DNA of 64,000 nt from Alphaproteobacteria bacterium MedPE-SWcel (GTDB lineage Bacteria; Pseudomonadota; Alphaproteobacteria; Rhodobacterales; Rhodobacteraceae). The notes under the pieces are model-generated. The model saw only the letters and a program-made list of their open reading frames with translations. It did no database searches and was not told where the DNA came from. The translations under genes were made by a program, and so were the position numbers. The stretch spans positions 1 to 64,000 of the forward strand of contig MPDC01000002.1 in NCBI GenBank assembly GCA_001874255.1. The letters run 5' to 3'. Below, piece by piece: positions 26,353 to 36,052 of this stretch; position 1 is the first letter of the stretch; each line of letters begins with the position of its first letter.

Positions 26353-29058
26353 TCAGTCAAAACCGTATGTGAATTCGCCTCCATCCACGTCGATAGAGAC
26401 CCTCTTGACCTCCTGCCCGTCCATCAAGCGGCGGAGGAACTCGTTCGAAATATCCGGCAGCATCGAATTGGTGACGATCGCATCTATCATTCTGCCGCCG
26501 CTCTCCAACTCCTGACAGCGGTCGACAATCGTATCGACCACCGCATCGGTATAGACAAAGGGAACACCGTGGGAGCTTTCCACGCGCTTCTGGATGCGGC
26601 CCAGTTGCAGCTTCGTGATCTCGGCAATCATGCCCGGCGACAACGGATAGTAGGGGATCGTAACCATGCGCCCCAGCAAGGCCGGCGGGAACACCTTGAG
26701 GAGCGGATCGCGCAGCGCCTTGGCCAGCCCGTCCGGGTCCGGCAACAGGTCCGGGTCAGAACACATGTCCATCACCATGTCCGACCCGGCATTGGTTGTC
26801 AGAAGGATCAGCGTGTTCTTGAAATCGATCACCCGGCCTTCGCCGTCCTCCATGACGCCTTTGTCAAACACCTGAAAAAAGATCTCATGCACATCCGGGT
26901 GGGCCTTTTCGACCTCATCGAGCAACACAACCGCGTAGGGCTTGCGCCGCACCGCCTCGGTCAGCACACCGCCCTCCCCATATCCGACATAGCCCGGAGG
27001 CGCGCCCTTCAGAGAGGAAACCGTATGCGCCTCCTGATACTCGGACATATTGATGGTGATAACATTCTGCTCGCCACCGTAGAGGACTTCGGCCAGGGCC
27101 AGCGCGGTCTCGGTTTTACCCACCCCGGAGGTCCCGGCGAGCATGAAGACACCGATCGGCTTGTTCGGGTTATCAAGACCCGCGCGGCTGGTTTGAATGC
27201 GCTTGGCAATCATCTTCATCGCGTGATCCTGACCGATCACGCGCTTTGCCAGATGTTCCTCCAGAGTCAAGATGGTCTGGATCTCATCCTTGACCATGCG
27301 CCCGACCGGAATACCGGTCCAATCCCCCACAACGGATGCGACCGCCTGATGGTCGACAATCGGCAGAATAAGCGGCCGATCTCCCTGCAGCGCTTCCAGT
27401 TCGGCATTCTTGGCTTTCAGCTCCGTCATCAGCCCTGCGCGCTCCTCCTCGGACAGGGGGCTTTCCGGAGCGGTTTCATCCGCCAATGGCACATCGACCG
27501 GGGCCGCCCCTTCGCGGAGCTTCGCCCTCAGATCGAGGATCGCATCCACACAGGATTTTTCCTTGTCCCATTGCGCGGTCAATTCAGCCAGCCGCGTGGT
27601 CTCGGCATCTTTGGCCACCGTGACGGCCTCGCGGCGGTCCGCGACGTCATATCCTGCCGTTTCATCGCGGCCGATGATCTCCAACTCGGTGACCAGCGCT
27701 TCGATCCGGCGCTGGCTGTCATCCACCTCGGCGGGCACGGCGTGTTGGCTGACCGCAACGCGGGCACAGGCCGTATCAAGCAGGCTCACACATTTGTCCG
27801 GCAACTGGCGCGCGGGAATATAACGGGCCGACAGGCTGACCGCCGCTTCTATTCCCTCGTCCAGCACCTGAACCCGGTGGTGTTTCTCCAGCATCGAGGC
27901 AATCCCGCGCATCATCAGGATCGCCTTGGGAACCGAGGGCTCTTCGACCTTCACGACCTGAAAACGACGGGTGAGGGCCGGATCCTTCTCGATGTATTTC
28001 TTGTATTCCGCCCAGGTGGTTGCGCCGATGGTCCGCAATGTTCCCCGCGCCAGGGCCGGTTTCAGCAGGTTCGCGGCATCGCCTGTGCCCGCGGCGCCGC
28101 CTGCCCCCACGAGCGTATGGGTTTCGTCGACAAACATCACAATCGGAGTCGGGCTGGCCTGAACTTCGTCAATCACCTGACGCAGCCGGTTTTCGAACTC
28201 ACCCTTCATGCTGGCTCCGGCCTGCAGAAGACCCACGTCCAACACCAGAAGGCGGACATCCTGCAGCGCGGGTGGAACATCTCCCCGGGCGATACGCAGG
28301 GCAAACCCCTCGACCACTGCGGTTTTTCCGACGCCCGCCTCACCGGTCAGGATCGGGTTGTTCTGACGCCGCCGCATCAGGATATCCACGATCTGGCGGA
28401 TCTCTTCATCGCGCCCCACGATCGGATCGATTTCCCCGGCCTTGGCCTGCGCGGTCAGATCGGTGCAAAACTGCTCCAGCGCTTCTCCTTGCCCCATCTG
28501 GCCGGGCGCCATCGCTCCGGATGCCTCGCCCGGGGTGGCACCGCCCCCCACGCTGGAGCCGTCCTGCGCGGTCAGACGCTCTTCCGGAGAGCCATCGGTC
28601 GCCTCGGCGAAATGGTCGGCCAGATCGTCCGGTCCAATGCGCGCCAGTTCCGGGGACATGCTGTTCAGAATATTGCGCAGCGCCGGTGTCTTCAGCATCC
28701 CGAGCAGAAGATGCCCCGACCGAACCTGATTTGCCGAATAGAGCAGCGAGCCCCAGACCCAACCGCGCTCCATCGCGTCCATCAGGTGGTCCGACAGATC
28801 CGAAATCGTCGAAGCCCCGCGTGGCAACATATCCAGCGCCCGCGTCAGCTCGGTTGCGATTTTCCCCTGATCCAGATCGTAATGCACGATGATGCGGTGA
28901 ATGTCGCTGTCCTGCTGCGCCAGAAGTTGATGCAGCCAATGCACCAATTCGACATATGGATTGCCCCGCATCTTGCAAAAGACAGTCGCACTTTCGACGG
29001 CCTGATATCCAAGTTTGTTGAGTTTCCCAAACAAGGCCACACGGCTGATCTCAGTCAT
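26353..29058 (-). CDS. tssH: T6SS AAA+ ATPase TssH (ClpV)
   Basis: 901 residues, ClpV-length. An N-terminal double-Clp domain (about 1-160) is followed by AAA1 with Walker A GEAGVGKT and Walker B FVDETH, a middle coiled region, and AAA2 with GTSGVGKTE and [11 protein letters not shown]. It unfolds contracted TssB/TssC sheaths. ATG 29058 begins one base past the tssG stop; the longer frame to 29241 runs over tssG and is rejected. Confidence 0.94.
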   Translation of the reverse strand: MTEISRVALFGKLNKLGYQAVESATVFCKMRGNPYVELVHWLHQLLAQQDSDIHRIIVHYDLDQGKIATELTRALDMLPRGASTISDLSDHLMDAMERGWVWGSLLYSANQVRSGHLLLGMLKTPALRNILNSMSPELARIGPDDLADHFAEATDGSPEERLTAQDGSSVGGGATPGEASGAMAPGQMGQGEALEQFCTDLTAQAKAGEIDPIVGRDEEIRQIVDILMRRRQNNPILTGEAGVGKTAVVEGFALRIARGDVPPALQDVRLLVLDVGLLQAGASMKGEFENRLRQVIDEVQASPTPIVMFVDETHTLVGAGGAAGTGDAANLLKPALARGTLRTIGATTWAEYKKYIEKDPALTRRFQVVKVEEPSVPKAILMMRGIASMLEKHHRVQVLDEGIEAAVSLSARYIPARQLPDKCVSLLDTACARVAVSQHAVPAEVDDSQRRIEALVTELEIIGRDETAGYDVADRREAVTVAKDAETTRLAELTAQWDKEKSCVDAILDLRAKLREGAAPVDVPLADETAPESPLSEEERAGLMTELKAKNAELEALQGDRPLILPIVDHQAVASVVGDWTGIPVGRMVKDEIQTILTLEEHLAKRVIGQDHAMKMIAKRIQTSRAGLDNPNKPIGVFMLAGTSGVGKTETALALAEVLYGGEQNVITINMSEYQEAHTVSSLKGAPPGYVGYGEGGVLTEAVRRKPYAVVLLDEVEKAHPDVHEIFFQVFDKGVMEDGEGRVIDFKNTLILLTTNAGSDMVMDMCSDPDLLPDPDGLAKALRDPLLKVFPPALLGRMVTIPYYPLSPGMIAEITKLQLGRIQKRVESSHGVPFVYTDAVVDTIVDRCQELESGGRMIDAIVTNSMLPDISNEFLRRLMDGQEVKRVSIDVDGGEFTYGFD

Positions 29059-29059
29059 A

Positions 29060-30133
29060 TCAGGTCCTTCCCTCTGTCGAATTATTTTGTCCGGACGCTG
29101 CATGCGCCGGATATAGAAATAGATCCCCGGCATCGGCACGCTCTGCATCCGGGTCGCGGCGTGTACCAATCCAGCTGGTGTGTCCCAGCCGCGTCGTCCC
29201 ACCAAGGCTTGCGCGTGGCACCTCGTCCCCGTCCAGAACAAGGTTCACGTCCCAATCGAGGCAGTCCCCGACATATGTCCGGACAATGGAGCGCAAGCGG
29301 TTCAGGCTGTCCCCACCCGGCAGGAGGCGCTCGTAGTCTTTCAGTGACAACGGACCGATGCGCAGGCGGAATTTTGCGGACCGGGTCCAGACTTTTTCAC
29401 CGATCGAAGTTGTGCGGCCCAGCGATCCCATTCCCAGTTGCCAGCGATCGTCCGGTTCCAATTCCAGCCATGAGCCGACAAACTCCTGCAGGGTCACTTT
29501 GACCCCCAGAAAAGACGAGATGATGGATACCAGACCTTCGGGGTTTCTCGCCTGTTGTCCAAGGTGCCCGGCATAGTGCAACCGCGCCAGATCCGGCATC
29601 GCATCGCGATCCTGCAGATGATCGCCATGATAGCCAACCAGAGCGGCCACCTTGCGGGCCATCTGATCGTTGCCGCGATCAAAATTCACCGCCGGAGAGC
29701 CCTGCGACCAGGCGCGGTACAGGAGGCTGAGCATCCTGTGCGTCAGCATGTCGGCGAATGCGACCATGGTCGGATCACGATGGTTCCGCCGCCGGTCACG
29801 GGCATATTCTGTCATATGCAGCGGCAGCGGTCCCGAGGGACCGAAGAGGCCAAAAAACCGGTTGGTCAGACGGGCGGGAGAATCCGCCGTCGCGGATTTG
29901 AAATCCGCAATAGTGGAGGGCGGGAACGCAAGCTCCGCCTCTTGCCCCAGGCGCAGGGCATCCTGCCGGGGGCGGCGGCTTTCGCCCAATCGGGGATGGT
30001 CGGCGAAATGTGCTTCCAGCACGCGCAGCGCCTGAAACAAATGATGTTCTTCGGGCGCATCGACGAGCTTGTCGAAAAGAGATTTTTCAGGCCCGGTCAC
30101 AGAACGCGACCCAGACCTTTCACTGGTCGCCAT
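29060..30133 (-). CDS. tssG: T6SS baseplate protein TssG
   Basis: About 357 residues of the TssG (ImpH/VasB) family: LFQALRVLEAHF near the start, LAFPPSTIADF, then RFFGLFGPSGPLPLHMTEYA and a C-terminal VNLVLDGDEVP. With TssF and TssE it forms the baseplate wedge. ATG 30133 overlaps tssF by 37 bases; GTG 30100, in a GTGA overlap with the tssF stop, is an equally good start. Confidence 0.92.
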   Translation of the reverse strand: MATSERSGSRSVTGPEKSLFDKLVDAPEEHHLFQALRVLEAHFADHPRLGESRRPRQDALRLGQEAELAFPPSTIADFKSATADSPARLTNRFFGLFGPSGPLPLHMTEYARDRRRNHRDPTMVAFADMLTHRMLSLLYRAWSQGSPAVNFDRGNDQMARKVAALVGYHGDHLQDRDAMPDLARLHYAGHLGQQARNPEGLVSIISSFLGVKVTLQEFVGSWLELEPDDRWQLGMGSLGRTTSIGEKVWTRSAKFRLRIGPLSLKDYERLLPGGDSLNRLRSIVRTYVGDCLDWDVNLVLDGDEVPRASLGGTTRLGHTSWIGTRRDPDAERADAGDLFLYPAHAASGQNNSTEGRT

Positions 30134-31974
30134 CGGGCAATTTCCCCGCGTTTTTCCGTTTTCAGGACAGTTTCCGTAAATGAGTTTATGCTGGCGTAGC
30201 CCCGGAAGAAACGCTCCAGAACGGCGCCCAATGCATAGATATTCGTGCCTTCAAAATAGCTCTCGTCAAAGCCGAGCGAGACCTCGATGCCCCGGACGGC
30301 AGTGGACAGGACCTCGTCGCTCATTCGCCTCACGATGGGACGGGTGGAGACGGAGAGAATGCCTTCGAGCTGCTTGTCCGTCACCCTGTTTCCAAGTGGC
30401 GCATATAGGCCGATCAGCTCCCTCAGGGCCGCGGCGGACTGGCCGCGTTCGCTTTCTGCTATGGACATGTAGTTGAGGCTCAGGTGCGAAATCAGCCGCC
30501 AGGCCGTGTCCCCTTGCGCCAGTGTCGGATGGGGCCGCGTCGGAGAGACGGGTAGTGAAATCGCCTTGACCGGGCCCCCATCCGGCAGGTGAAAGACATC
30601 GTCATTGCCGGTGGCCAGCAGCATCGGCAGGTCCCGGTTGGTGCAGAGTGCGGTCACCGCCAACTGTTCCAGCCCGGCACTATAGGGCGCCTGGGCCCGA
30701 TCCACGAGCGTCAGGTATACTTCTGACCCAAGATACGACGATCGAACCCCGCGCAGCCGTTCCTTTTCGGATCGCTGCCGCATCCGGCGCTTGAGCGTGT
30801 AATAGGCCGAATGACCCTCTCCGGCGGCGGTCAGGTCTGTTGCCGAATAAAACGGGCGAAAGATCACATCATCTTCACCATCGCCGCTGATCCCGGTCAC
30901 CGACTGCAGGGAATAGATCTCGAAATCCAAACCGGCGGTTCGGTTCGGAATGACGTGATGCTGCGTGTCCTTGGACAATACGCGCACCCGGTCACATCTT
31001 TTTTCGAACAGGTTGACGGCCGGAACCGCGTAGGGTTCAAAAACCTCAGGCGCGACAACCGTTTCGATCCCCTTCATCCCGTCGCGCAGCAGGAGATAGA
31101 GGTCCACATCGGCGCCCTTGGCCTGCTGAATGGCGGCTCTTATCCCGTCCAGCTCCACAAACCGAAAGCGCTCGGGCATCGCGAAATATTCCTGAAGCAG
31201 CCGATAGCCGTCGAACACCCGGCGCGGCACCGGCAACAAGGCCTCGTCTGCCGAAAACCCCTTTTGACGAACCGTGGCCTCCCGCAATGGCATCTGCCAG
31301 TCATCGCGCCGGTCCGTGCTGCGCCCGACAATACCGGTGACCTGCGTGCACAACAGCTCGAGCAGCGGCCAGCTGTTTCCGGCAGCATTTGTCAAGAACA
31401 GGCTGAGGTTGTCCATGTCCAGCTCACGGATCGGTTCGCCGTCCTTGCGACGTAACCGAAGCCGAATGCCCGCCCGGGCATCGTATCCCTGCGCAACGCC
31501 GGCCGCGACCAGGTCGCCGCGCCCGTCAATATACTCCGCCTCGGCAATTTCGACCGGCCACAGCGTCAGATCCGCAGCCGTGCGAAACTCGACCGCGGTC
31601 TGCAAGCCATCGGTCAGCCCGGACCGCATAACGGTCCCGCGGGGCAGTCTGTATCCTGCTTTCACTGCGGAATTCGATATGTCCGGCTCCATTCGCGCGA
31701 TCATCATCGAGGGCGTCGGAGCCAGATAATGCGGATAGATTATCTCGAGCAGGTTCGACGTGAAATTCGGGTACTGCAGCTGCAGCTCCAACTGCACCCG
31801 GGCCGACAAGAAGGCCACGCCCTCCAGCAGGCGTTCGACGTAGGGATCAAGGACCTCGACACCTTCCATGCCCAGACGCGACGCAATTTTCGGATAGGCC
31901 GCCGCAAATTCCGCCCCCATGTCCCGGAGGTAATTGAGCTCTGTTTCGTAGTGTTCAAGGAGCCTGGTGTCCAT
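30097..31974 (-). CDS. tssF: T6SS baseplate protein TssF
   Basis: About 625 residues, the usual TssF (ImpG/VasA) size. The hallmark start is DTRLLEHYETELNYLRDMGA, followed by EFAAAYPKIASRLGM and LLEGVAFLSARVQLEL. ATG 31974 lies one base past the tssE stop. It forms a TssF2-TssG wedge in known baseplates. Confidence 0.94.
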   Translation of the reverse strand: MDTRLLEHYETELNYLRDMGAEFAAAYPKIASRLGMEGVEVLDPYVERLLEGVAFLSARVQLELQLQYPNFTSNLLEIIYPHYLAPTPSMMIARMEPDISNSAVKAGYRLPRGTVMRSGLTDGLQTAVEFRTAADLTLWPVEIAEAEYIDGRGDLVAAGVAQGYDARAGIRLRLRRKDGEPIRELDMDNLSLFLTNAAGNSWPLLELLCTQVTGIVGRSTDRRDDWQMPLREATVRQKGFSADEALLPVPRRVFDGYRLLQEYFAMPERFRFVELDGIRAAIQQAKGADVDLYLLLRDGMKGIETVVAPEVFEPYAVPAVNLFEKRCDRVRVLSKDTQHHVIPNRTAGLDFEIYSLQSVTGISGDGEDDVIFRPFYSATDLTAAGEGHSAYYTLKRRMRQRSEKERLRGVRSSYLGSEVYLTLVDRAQAPYSAGLEQLAVTALCTNRDLPMLLATGNDDVFHLPDGGPVKAISLPVSPTRPHPTLAQGDTAWRLISHLSLNYMSIAESERGQSAAALRELIGLYAPLGNRVTDKQLEGILSVSTRPIVRRMSDEVLSTAVRGIEVSLGFDESYFEGTNIYALGAVLERFFRGYASINSFTETVLKTEKRGEIARWRPVKGLGRVL

Positions 31975-31975
31975 G

Positions 31976-32473
31976 TCAGCCCCTCCGGTCCATATGAATT
32001 TCACCGGTCGTCAGATCCACCTTCGACCGCAAATACAGCTCCAGCGGCATCGGCTGGGCCCACATGTCGGCCCGAATTTCCAATGCAATGGTCATTTGGG
32101 CGGTGTCATCACCGTCGACCAGCATCACATCGACAGACCCGTCAATGATCCGGGGTTCATAGGCCTGAATGGCCACGCGGATCGCATCGCGAATTTCGCG
32201 GATCTTCTCCTTGGCGGTGAATTCCCCGGTCACTTCGCGCAACCCGAAATTCAGCACCGACTTTGACACGGCCGGAAATCGCTCTTCATCGATGTAATGC
32301 GTGGCGTTCTGTGTGTTCAGCAGCCAGGACAGATCGCGCTGGATGATTTCCCGAAGCCGGACGAGATCGATGACACGCGAGTCTCGTGCCTCCTTTCGTT
32401 CGTTGGGCGCATCATCTGTGAGCCGGTCCAAAAGAGACGGCTGCAAGCGCTCGGCGATGGTCTTGTCAGCCAT
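31976..32473 (-). CDS. tssE: T6SS baseplate protein TssE
   Basis: 165 residues, gp25-like. It has LLDRLTD near the start, the conserved block LNFGLREVTGEF and an IRDAIRVAIQAYEPRI stretch. It joins the sheath to the baseplate. Its ATG overlaps the end of tagJ by 8 bases. Confidence 0.93.
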   Translation of the reverse strand: MADKTIAERLQPSLLDRLTDDAPNERKEARDSRVIDLVRLREIIQRDLSWLLNTQNATHYIDEERFPAVSKSVLNFGLREVTGEFTAKEKIREIRDAIRVAIQAYEPRIIDGSVDVMLVDGDDTAQMTIALEIRADMWAQPMPLELYLRSKVDLTTGEIHMDRRG

Positions 32474-33269
32474 CGCCAGACGCGCTCCCGTCCATCTTCA
32501 ACAACCGCAGGTCCATCAAGGCGACGTCTTCGATGTTGGTGGCAAGCACACGCTGGCCGAGACCGGAAAACGTATCGGCGCCCAAATCGACCCAATTGGT
32601 TTCACGGCCCAGCGCCATCTTGCCGCCGGCCTCGGCGGACCCCGGGTAGCGGGTTGGCACCAGAACGGCGAGCGCGCCGCCGTCTTTTGGAGTGAGCGTT
32701 CCGGCCATCCAGACCGCATCCCGCAGATCCGCGGGTTCTTCAAGCTCCAGCGTGTCGATCTGGGCGAAGGGCATCCAGAAATAACGCCCGTTTACAATGA
32801 CCTCCAGAACCGGGCCGAGACGCGGGTCGGCGTCTGCGATCCAGTCAAACCGGGTGCCGTTGATCTCTCCGCTCACCGCCGGTGCGGCGTCGAATGCACG
32901 CGCCCGGATGTCGGCGGCTTGCTGGGTCTGTCCGGATGCCAGGGCTTTCTGTGCCTGGATCAGAAGCGCGAGCCATTCCTCTGGCTCACCAAAGATCAAA
33001 GGGTCTTTCTCGCCCCTGAAAACCTTGTCGCGATACACCTCGCAGATGATGGCCTCGCGATACGCCTGTGCCATCGTTGTTGCTGCGCTGTCCATATCGG
33101 CAGATAATTTCAACTGGGTGACCGCGCGCTTCCAGTCCCCAAGAACACACAGGAGCTGAAACAAGAAGATCCGCAATTTGGCATTGGACGGATCTTTTCG
33201 AACGTCGTCCTGCAACGCGGACAAAGCCGCAGCCGGATCGCTCTCCTTCAGATGCTCTTGTGCTGTCAT
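32466..33269 (-). CDS. tagJ: T6SS accessory protein TagJ (ImpE)
   Basis: 267 residues matching the ImpE/SciE family: N-terminal LKESDPAAALSALQDDVRKD with KLRIFLFQLLCVLGDWKRA, and a C-terminal domain with YFWMPFAQIDTLELEEPADL. In Pseudomonas TagJ binds the TssB N-terminus and modulates ClpV-driven recycling. That is notable here because two TssB N-termini are encoded nearby. ATG 33269 is preferred to the frame start at 33326. Confidence 0.9.
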   Translation of the reverse strand: MTAQEHLKESDPAAALSALQDDVRKDPSNAKLRIFLFQLLCVLGDWKRAVTQLKLSADMDSAATTMAQAYREAIICEVYRDKVFRGEKDPLIFGEPEEWLALLIQAQKALASGQTQQAADIRARAFDAAPAVSGEINGTRFDWIADADPRLGPVLEVIVNGRYFWMPFAQIDTLELEEPADLRDAVWMAGTLTPKDGGALAVLVPTRYPGSAEAGGKMALGRETNWVDLGADTFSGLGQRVLATNIEDVALMDLRLLKMDGSASGDG

Positions 33270-33317
33270 GGACACGAAGCGCTCCCCCCGAAATATCAGA
33301 ATGAATATATTTTTGGC

Positions 33318-33339
33318 CCCGGGCACCGCAGCGCCCGGG
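33318..33339 (-). terminator. Hairpin between hcp and tagJ
   Basis: CCCGGGC and GCCCGGG form a perfect 7-bp GC stem with an 8-base loop, 27 bases after the hcp stop. It is followed on the transcript by an A/U-rich stretch rather than a U-run. It may act as a partial terminator or 3' stabiliser giving excess hcp mRNA. Confidence 0.4.
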
Positions 33340-33366
33340 ACTTTGATAACACGGCAAGACGGTGGA

Positions 33367-33867
33367 TTATTCGACCTGGCCGGTCTGAACGTTCCACTTG
33401 AAGGTGTTTTCGGTCTTCAATTTCGCCGTTTTCTGGTCGGTGGACTTATATTCATGCTCAATCGCGGCATAAGCCATCGTCCAGGTTTCTTCCGGAATGC
33501 CGTCTTCAGACCCGGAAATCGAGTAGCTGTCGATCACAACATCCTTCAGTTTCCAGATGGAATAGGCCTCAAGGCCTGCAGACGCGCTTTCGCCGGAACG
33601 GCACATATGCAGTTTGATTTCAGGGCGCACGGTACCGTTCGCAACCGACGTTGCCAGTTTGTTGGACGCGATGCCCATCTGGGACGTGACTTCGACCTTT
33701 CCGAAGTTGGAGTTCGCGTGCCCCCGTTGCGTGGACCCCAGATCGGTCATCTCGACAGCGCGCTCGACGTTCCAGCTCAGAGATTGGATCACGATCCACT
33801 TGTCGTGGCCCTTTTCGGTCGCATCGCCGGGGATGTCAGAGATACTAACGAACATGTTCGCAGCCAT
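33367..33867 (-). CDS. hcp: T6SS tube protein Hcp (TssD)
   Basis: 166 residues, normal Hcp size. It shows the Hcp pattern NMFVSISDIPGDATEKGHDK, then WIVIQSLSWNVER and a C-terminal IEHEYKSTDQKTAKL. Hcp hexamers stack to form the expelled inner tube. Spacers of 75 bases to tssC and 97 to tagJ are longer than elsewhere in the operon, and a hairpin lies downstream. Confidence 0.94.
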   Translation of the reverse strand: MAANMFVSISDIPGDATEKGHDKWIVIQSLSWNVERAVEMTDLGSTQRGHANSNFGKVEVTSQMGIASNKLATSVANGTVRPEIKLHMCRSGESASAGLEAYSIWKLKDVVIDSYSISGSEDGIPEETWTMAYAAIEHEYKSTDQKTAKLKTENTFKWNVQTGQVE

Positions 33868-33942
33868 TGTTCATTCCTTTCAGATCAGATGATTTGGGTT
33901 TCGAAGTGAGTTTGGGTTATACGTAAAATGCGCGACCTTAAA

Positions 33943-35439
33943 TCAGCCCCCCTTCTCGGAGGGCAGTTTGGAAACCAGTCTCAAAGATACTGACAGGCCT
34001 TCCAGTTGGTAATGCGGACGCAGGAAAAACTTCGAGCTGTAATAGCCCGGGTTTCCTTCGACCTCTTCGACAACCACCTCGGCCGACGCAAGCGGCTTGC
34101 GCGCTTTCTCGGACTCGGATGAGATGTCGGCATTGAAATCAACGTAATTGTTGATCCAATCCTGTAGCCAGGACTCCATGTCCTGACGGCTCTTGAAGGA
34201 GCCAACTTTGTCGCGAACCATACACTTCAGATAGTGGGCGAAGCGGCAGGTCGCAAAGAGATAGGGCAGACGCGCACCAAGGTTGGCATTGGCCGACGCA
34301 TCGGGATCATCGTACTCGGCAGGTTTGTGCAGCGATTGCGCCCCGATGAATGTCGCCACATCGGTGTTCTTGCGGTGAATCAGCGGCATCATGCCGTTCT
34401 TGGCCAGTTCCGCTTCGCGACGATCATCGATTGCGATTTCGGTCGGGCATTTCTGGTCCACACCGCCATCTGTGGTCGGGAAGGTATGCGAGGGCAGCCC
34501 CTCCAGCGTGCCGCCGCTTTCGACGCCACGGATCCGCGAACACCAGCCATAGCTCTTGAAGGACCGGGTGATGTTGGTCGCCATGCCATAGGCCGCATTG
34601 ACCCAGGCGTATTTGTTGCTGTCCGCGCCTTCGGTGTCTTCCTCGAACGCAAATTCTTCAACCGGATCGGTCTGCGATCCGTAGGGCAACCGGCCGAGGA
34701 ACCGCGGCATCGCCAGCCCGACGTATTTGGCATCTTCGCTGTCACGCAAAGAGCGCCAGGCGGCGTATTCCGGTGTCTGGAAAATCTTGGTCAGATCGCG
34801 CGGGTTCGACAGCTCCGACCAGCTGTCCATCTGGAACAGGGTCGGTTTGGCACCGGTGATCAGCGGAGCATGCGCCGCAGCAGCGATCTTGGACATTTCG
34901 CCCAGCAGCTCGATGTCCGGCGGAGAATGATCAAAGTGGAAGTCGGCTACGAGGCTACCGTAGGGTTCGCCGCCAAGCTGGCTGAATTCCTCGGTATAGA
35001 TCTTCTTGAAGATCGGCGATTGATCCCAGGACGTGCCCTTGAATTTCTTCAGGGTTTTGGACAGCTCCTTCTTCGACACCGGGAGGAACCGGATCTTGAG
35101 CTGCTCGTCGGTCTCGGTGTTGTTCACCAGATAATGCAGCCCGCGCCAGGCGCTTTCCAACTGCTGGAAATCCTCGTTGTGGAGGATCAGGTTCACCTGT
35201 TCGGTCAGCTTCTTGTCAATCTCGGCAACGATGCTCTCGATCGATCGCAACGCGTCGTCCGAGACAAGGCTGGTATTGGCCAGCGCCTGTTCCGCAAGGG
35301 TTTTGACGGCAGATTCAACCGCAGTCTTCGCCTGATCGGATTTGGGGCGAAACTCCTTTTGCAGGAGGTTTGCGAATTCGCTGGAGCCAAACGCGGAGGC
35401 GCCTTCGGCGGCTTCTGTCTGAAGGTCTTGTTCAGCCAT
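33943..35439 (-). CDS. tssC: T6SS sheath large subunit TssC (VipB)
   Basis: 498 residues, typical. It contains SAWRGLHYLVNNTETDEQL, VADFHFDHSPPDIELLG, MPRFLGRLPYG and the full C-terminal domain (RFAHYLKCMVRDKVGSF to the end). It forms the contractile sheath with the 171-residue TssB encoded 19 bases upstream. It is the reference against which the TssC-like part of the giant fusion is C-terminally shortened. Confidence 0.95.
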   Translation of the reverse strand: MAEQDLQTEAAEGASAFGSSEFANLLQKEFRPKSDQAKTAVESAVKTLAEQALANTSLVSDDALRSIESIVAEIDKKLTEQVNLILHNEDFQQLESAWRGLHYLVNNTETDEQLKIRFLPVSKKELSKTLKKFKGTSWDQSPIFKKIYTEEFSQLGGEPYGSLVADFHFDHSPPDIELLGEMSKIAAAAHAPLITGAKPTLFQMDSWSELSNPRDLTKIFQTPEYAAWRSLRDSEDAKYVGLAMPRFLGRLPYGSQTDPVEEFAFEEDTEGADSNKYAWVNAAYGMATNITRSFKSYGWCSRIRGVESGGTLEGLPSHTFPTTDGGVDQKCPTEIAIDDRREAELAKNGMMPLIHRKNTDVATFIGAQSLHKPAEYDDPDASANANLGARLPYLFATCRFAHYLKCMVRDKVGSFKSRQDMESWLQDWINNYVDFNADISSESEKARKPLASAEVVVEEVEGNPGYYSSKFFLRPHYQLEGLSVSLRLVSKLPSEKGG

Positions 35440-35458
35440 TTTTGTCCCTCCCTAAAAT

Positions 35459-35974
35459 CTATTCGCCAGCATCGTCAGCACCACCGGGGGCGGGCTGCGC
35501 GGCCAAAGTCTTGAGCAGGCTCGGGTCCTGAATGATCTTCGAAATAAGATCCTCGGCGCCTGTCTTGCCATCCATATATGTCATTAGATTGGAAAGCTGT
35601 GTCCGCGCTTCAAGTAGCTCGCGCAAAGGTTCTACTTTTGCGGCGATGGCGGCAGGCTTGAAATCGTCCATGCTTTCGAACGTAATATCGACGGCCAGGT
35701 TGCCTTCGCCTGTCAATGTATTTGGAACCGTGAAGGCCGCCCGAGGCGCCATCGACTTCATCCGGTCATCAAAATTATCAACATCAATTTCGAGAAATTT
35801 ACGATCCGCAATCGCCGGCTGTTCCACTTCGGATTTGCCGACGAGGTCACTCATGACACCCATAACGAACGGCAGTTGAACCTTTTTTTCCGCACCGTAA
35901 AGTTCCACATCATATTCGATCTGAACTCGCGGCGCGCGATTACGCGCAATGAACTTCTGTGAACTGTCTGCCAT
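35459..35974 (-). CDS. tssB: T6SS sheath small subunit TssB (VipA)
   Basis: 171 residues, typical TssB length, beginning ADSSQKFIARNRAPRVQIEY and containing KKVQLPFVMGVM and DRKFLEIDVDNFDDRM. The first ~160 residues are nearly the same as the N-terminus of the giant fusion at 25281, pointing to a duplication of tssB within this island. It directly precedes tssC. Confidence 0.95.
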   Translation of the reverse strand: MADSSQKFIARNRAPRVQIEYDVELYGAEKKVQLPFVMGVMSDLVGKSEVEQPAIADRKFLEIDVDNFDDRMKSMAPRAAFTVPNTLTGEGNLAVDITFESMDDFKPAAIAAKVEPLRELLEARTQLSNLMTYMDGKTGAEDLISKIIQDPSLLKTLAAQPAPGGADDAGE

Positions 35975-36052
35975 CTAGGCCTCCTCGCTCGTCACTTTTT
36001 GTACAGCACTGGATAGAGATTCCGTCGCGCCAACTCGGAAATTAAGTTTCGA

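Noticed and set aside
26104-29502. A 1132-codon plus-strand frame opposite clpV
   Set aside because: It is the antisense shadow of tssH and tssG, which have clear motifs; its His/Arg/Gln-rich translation matches no family.
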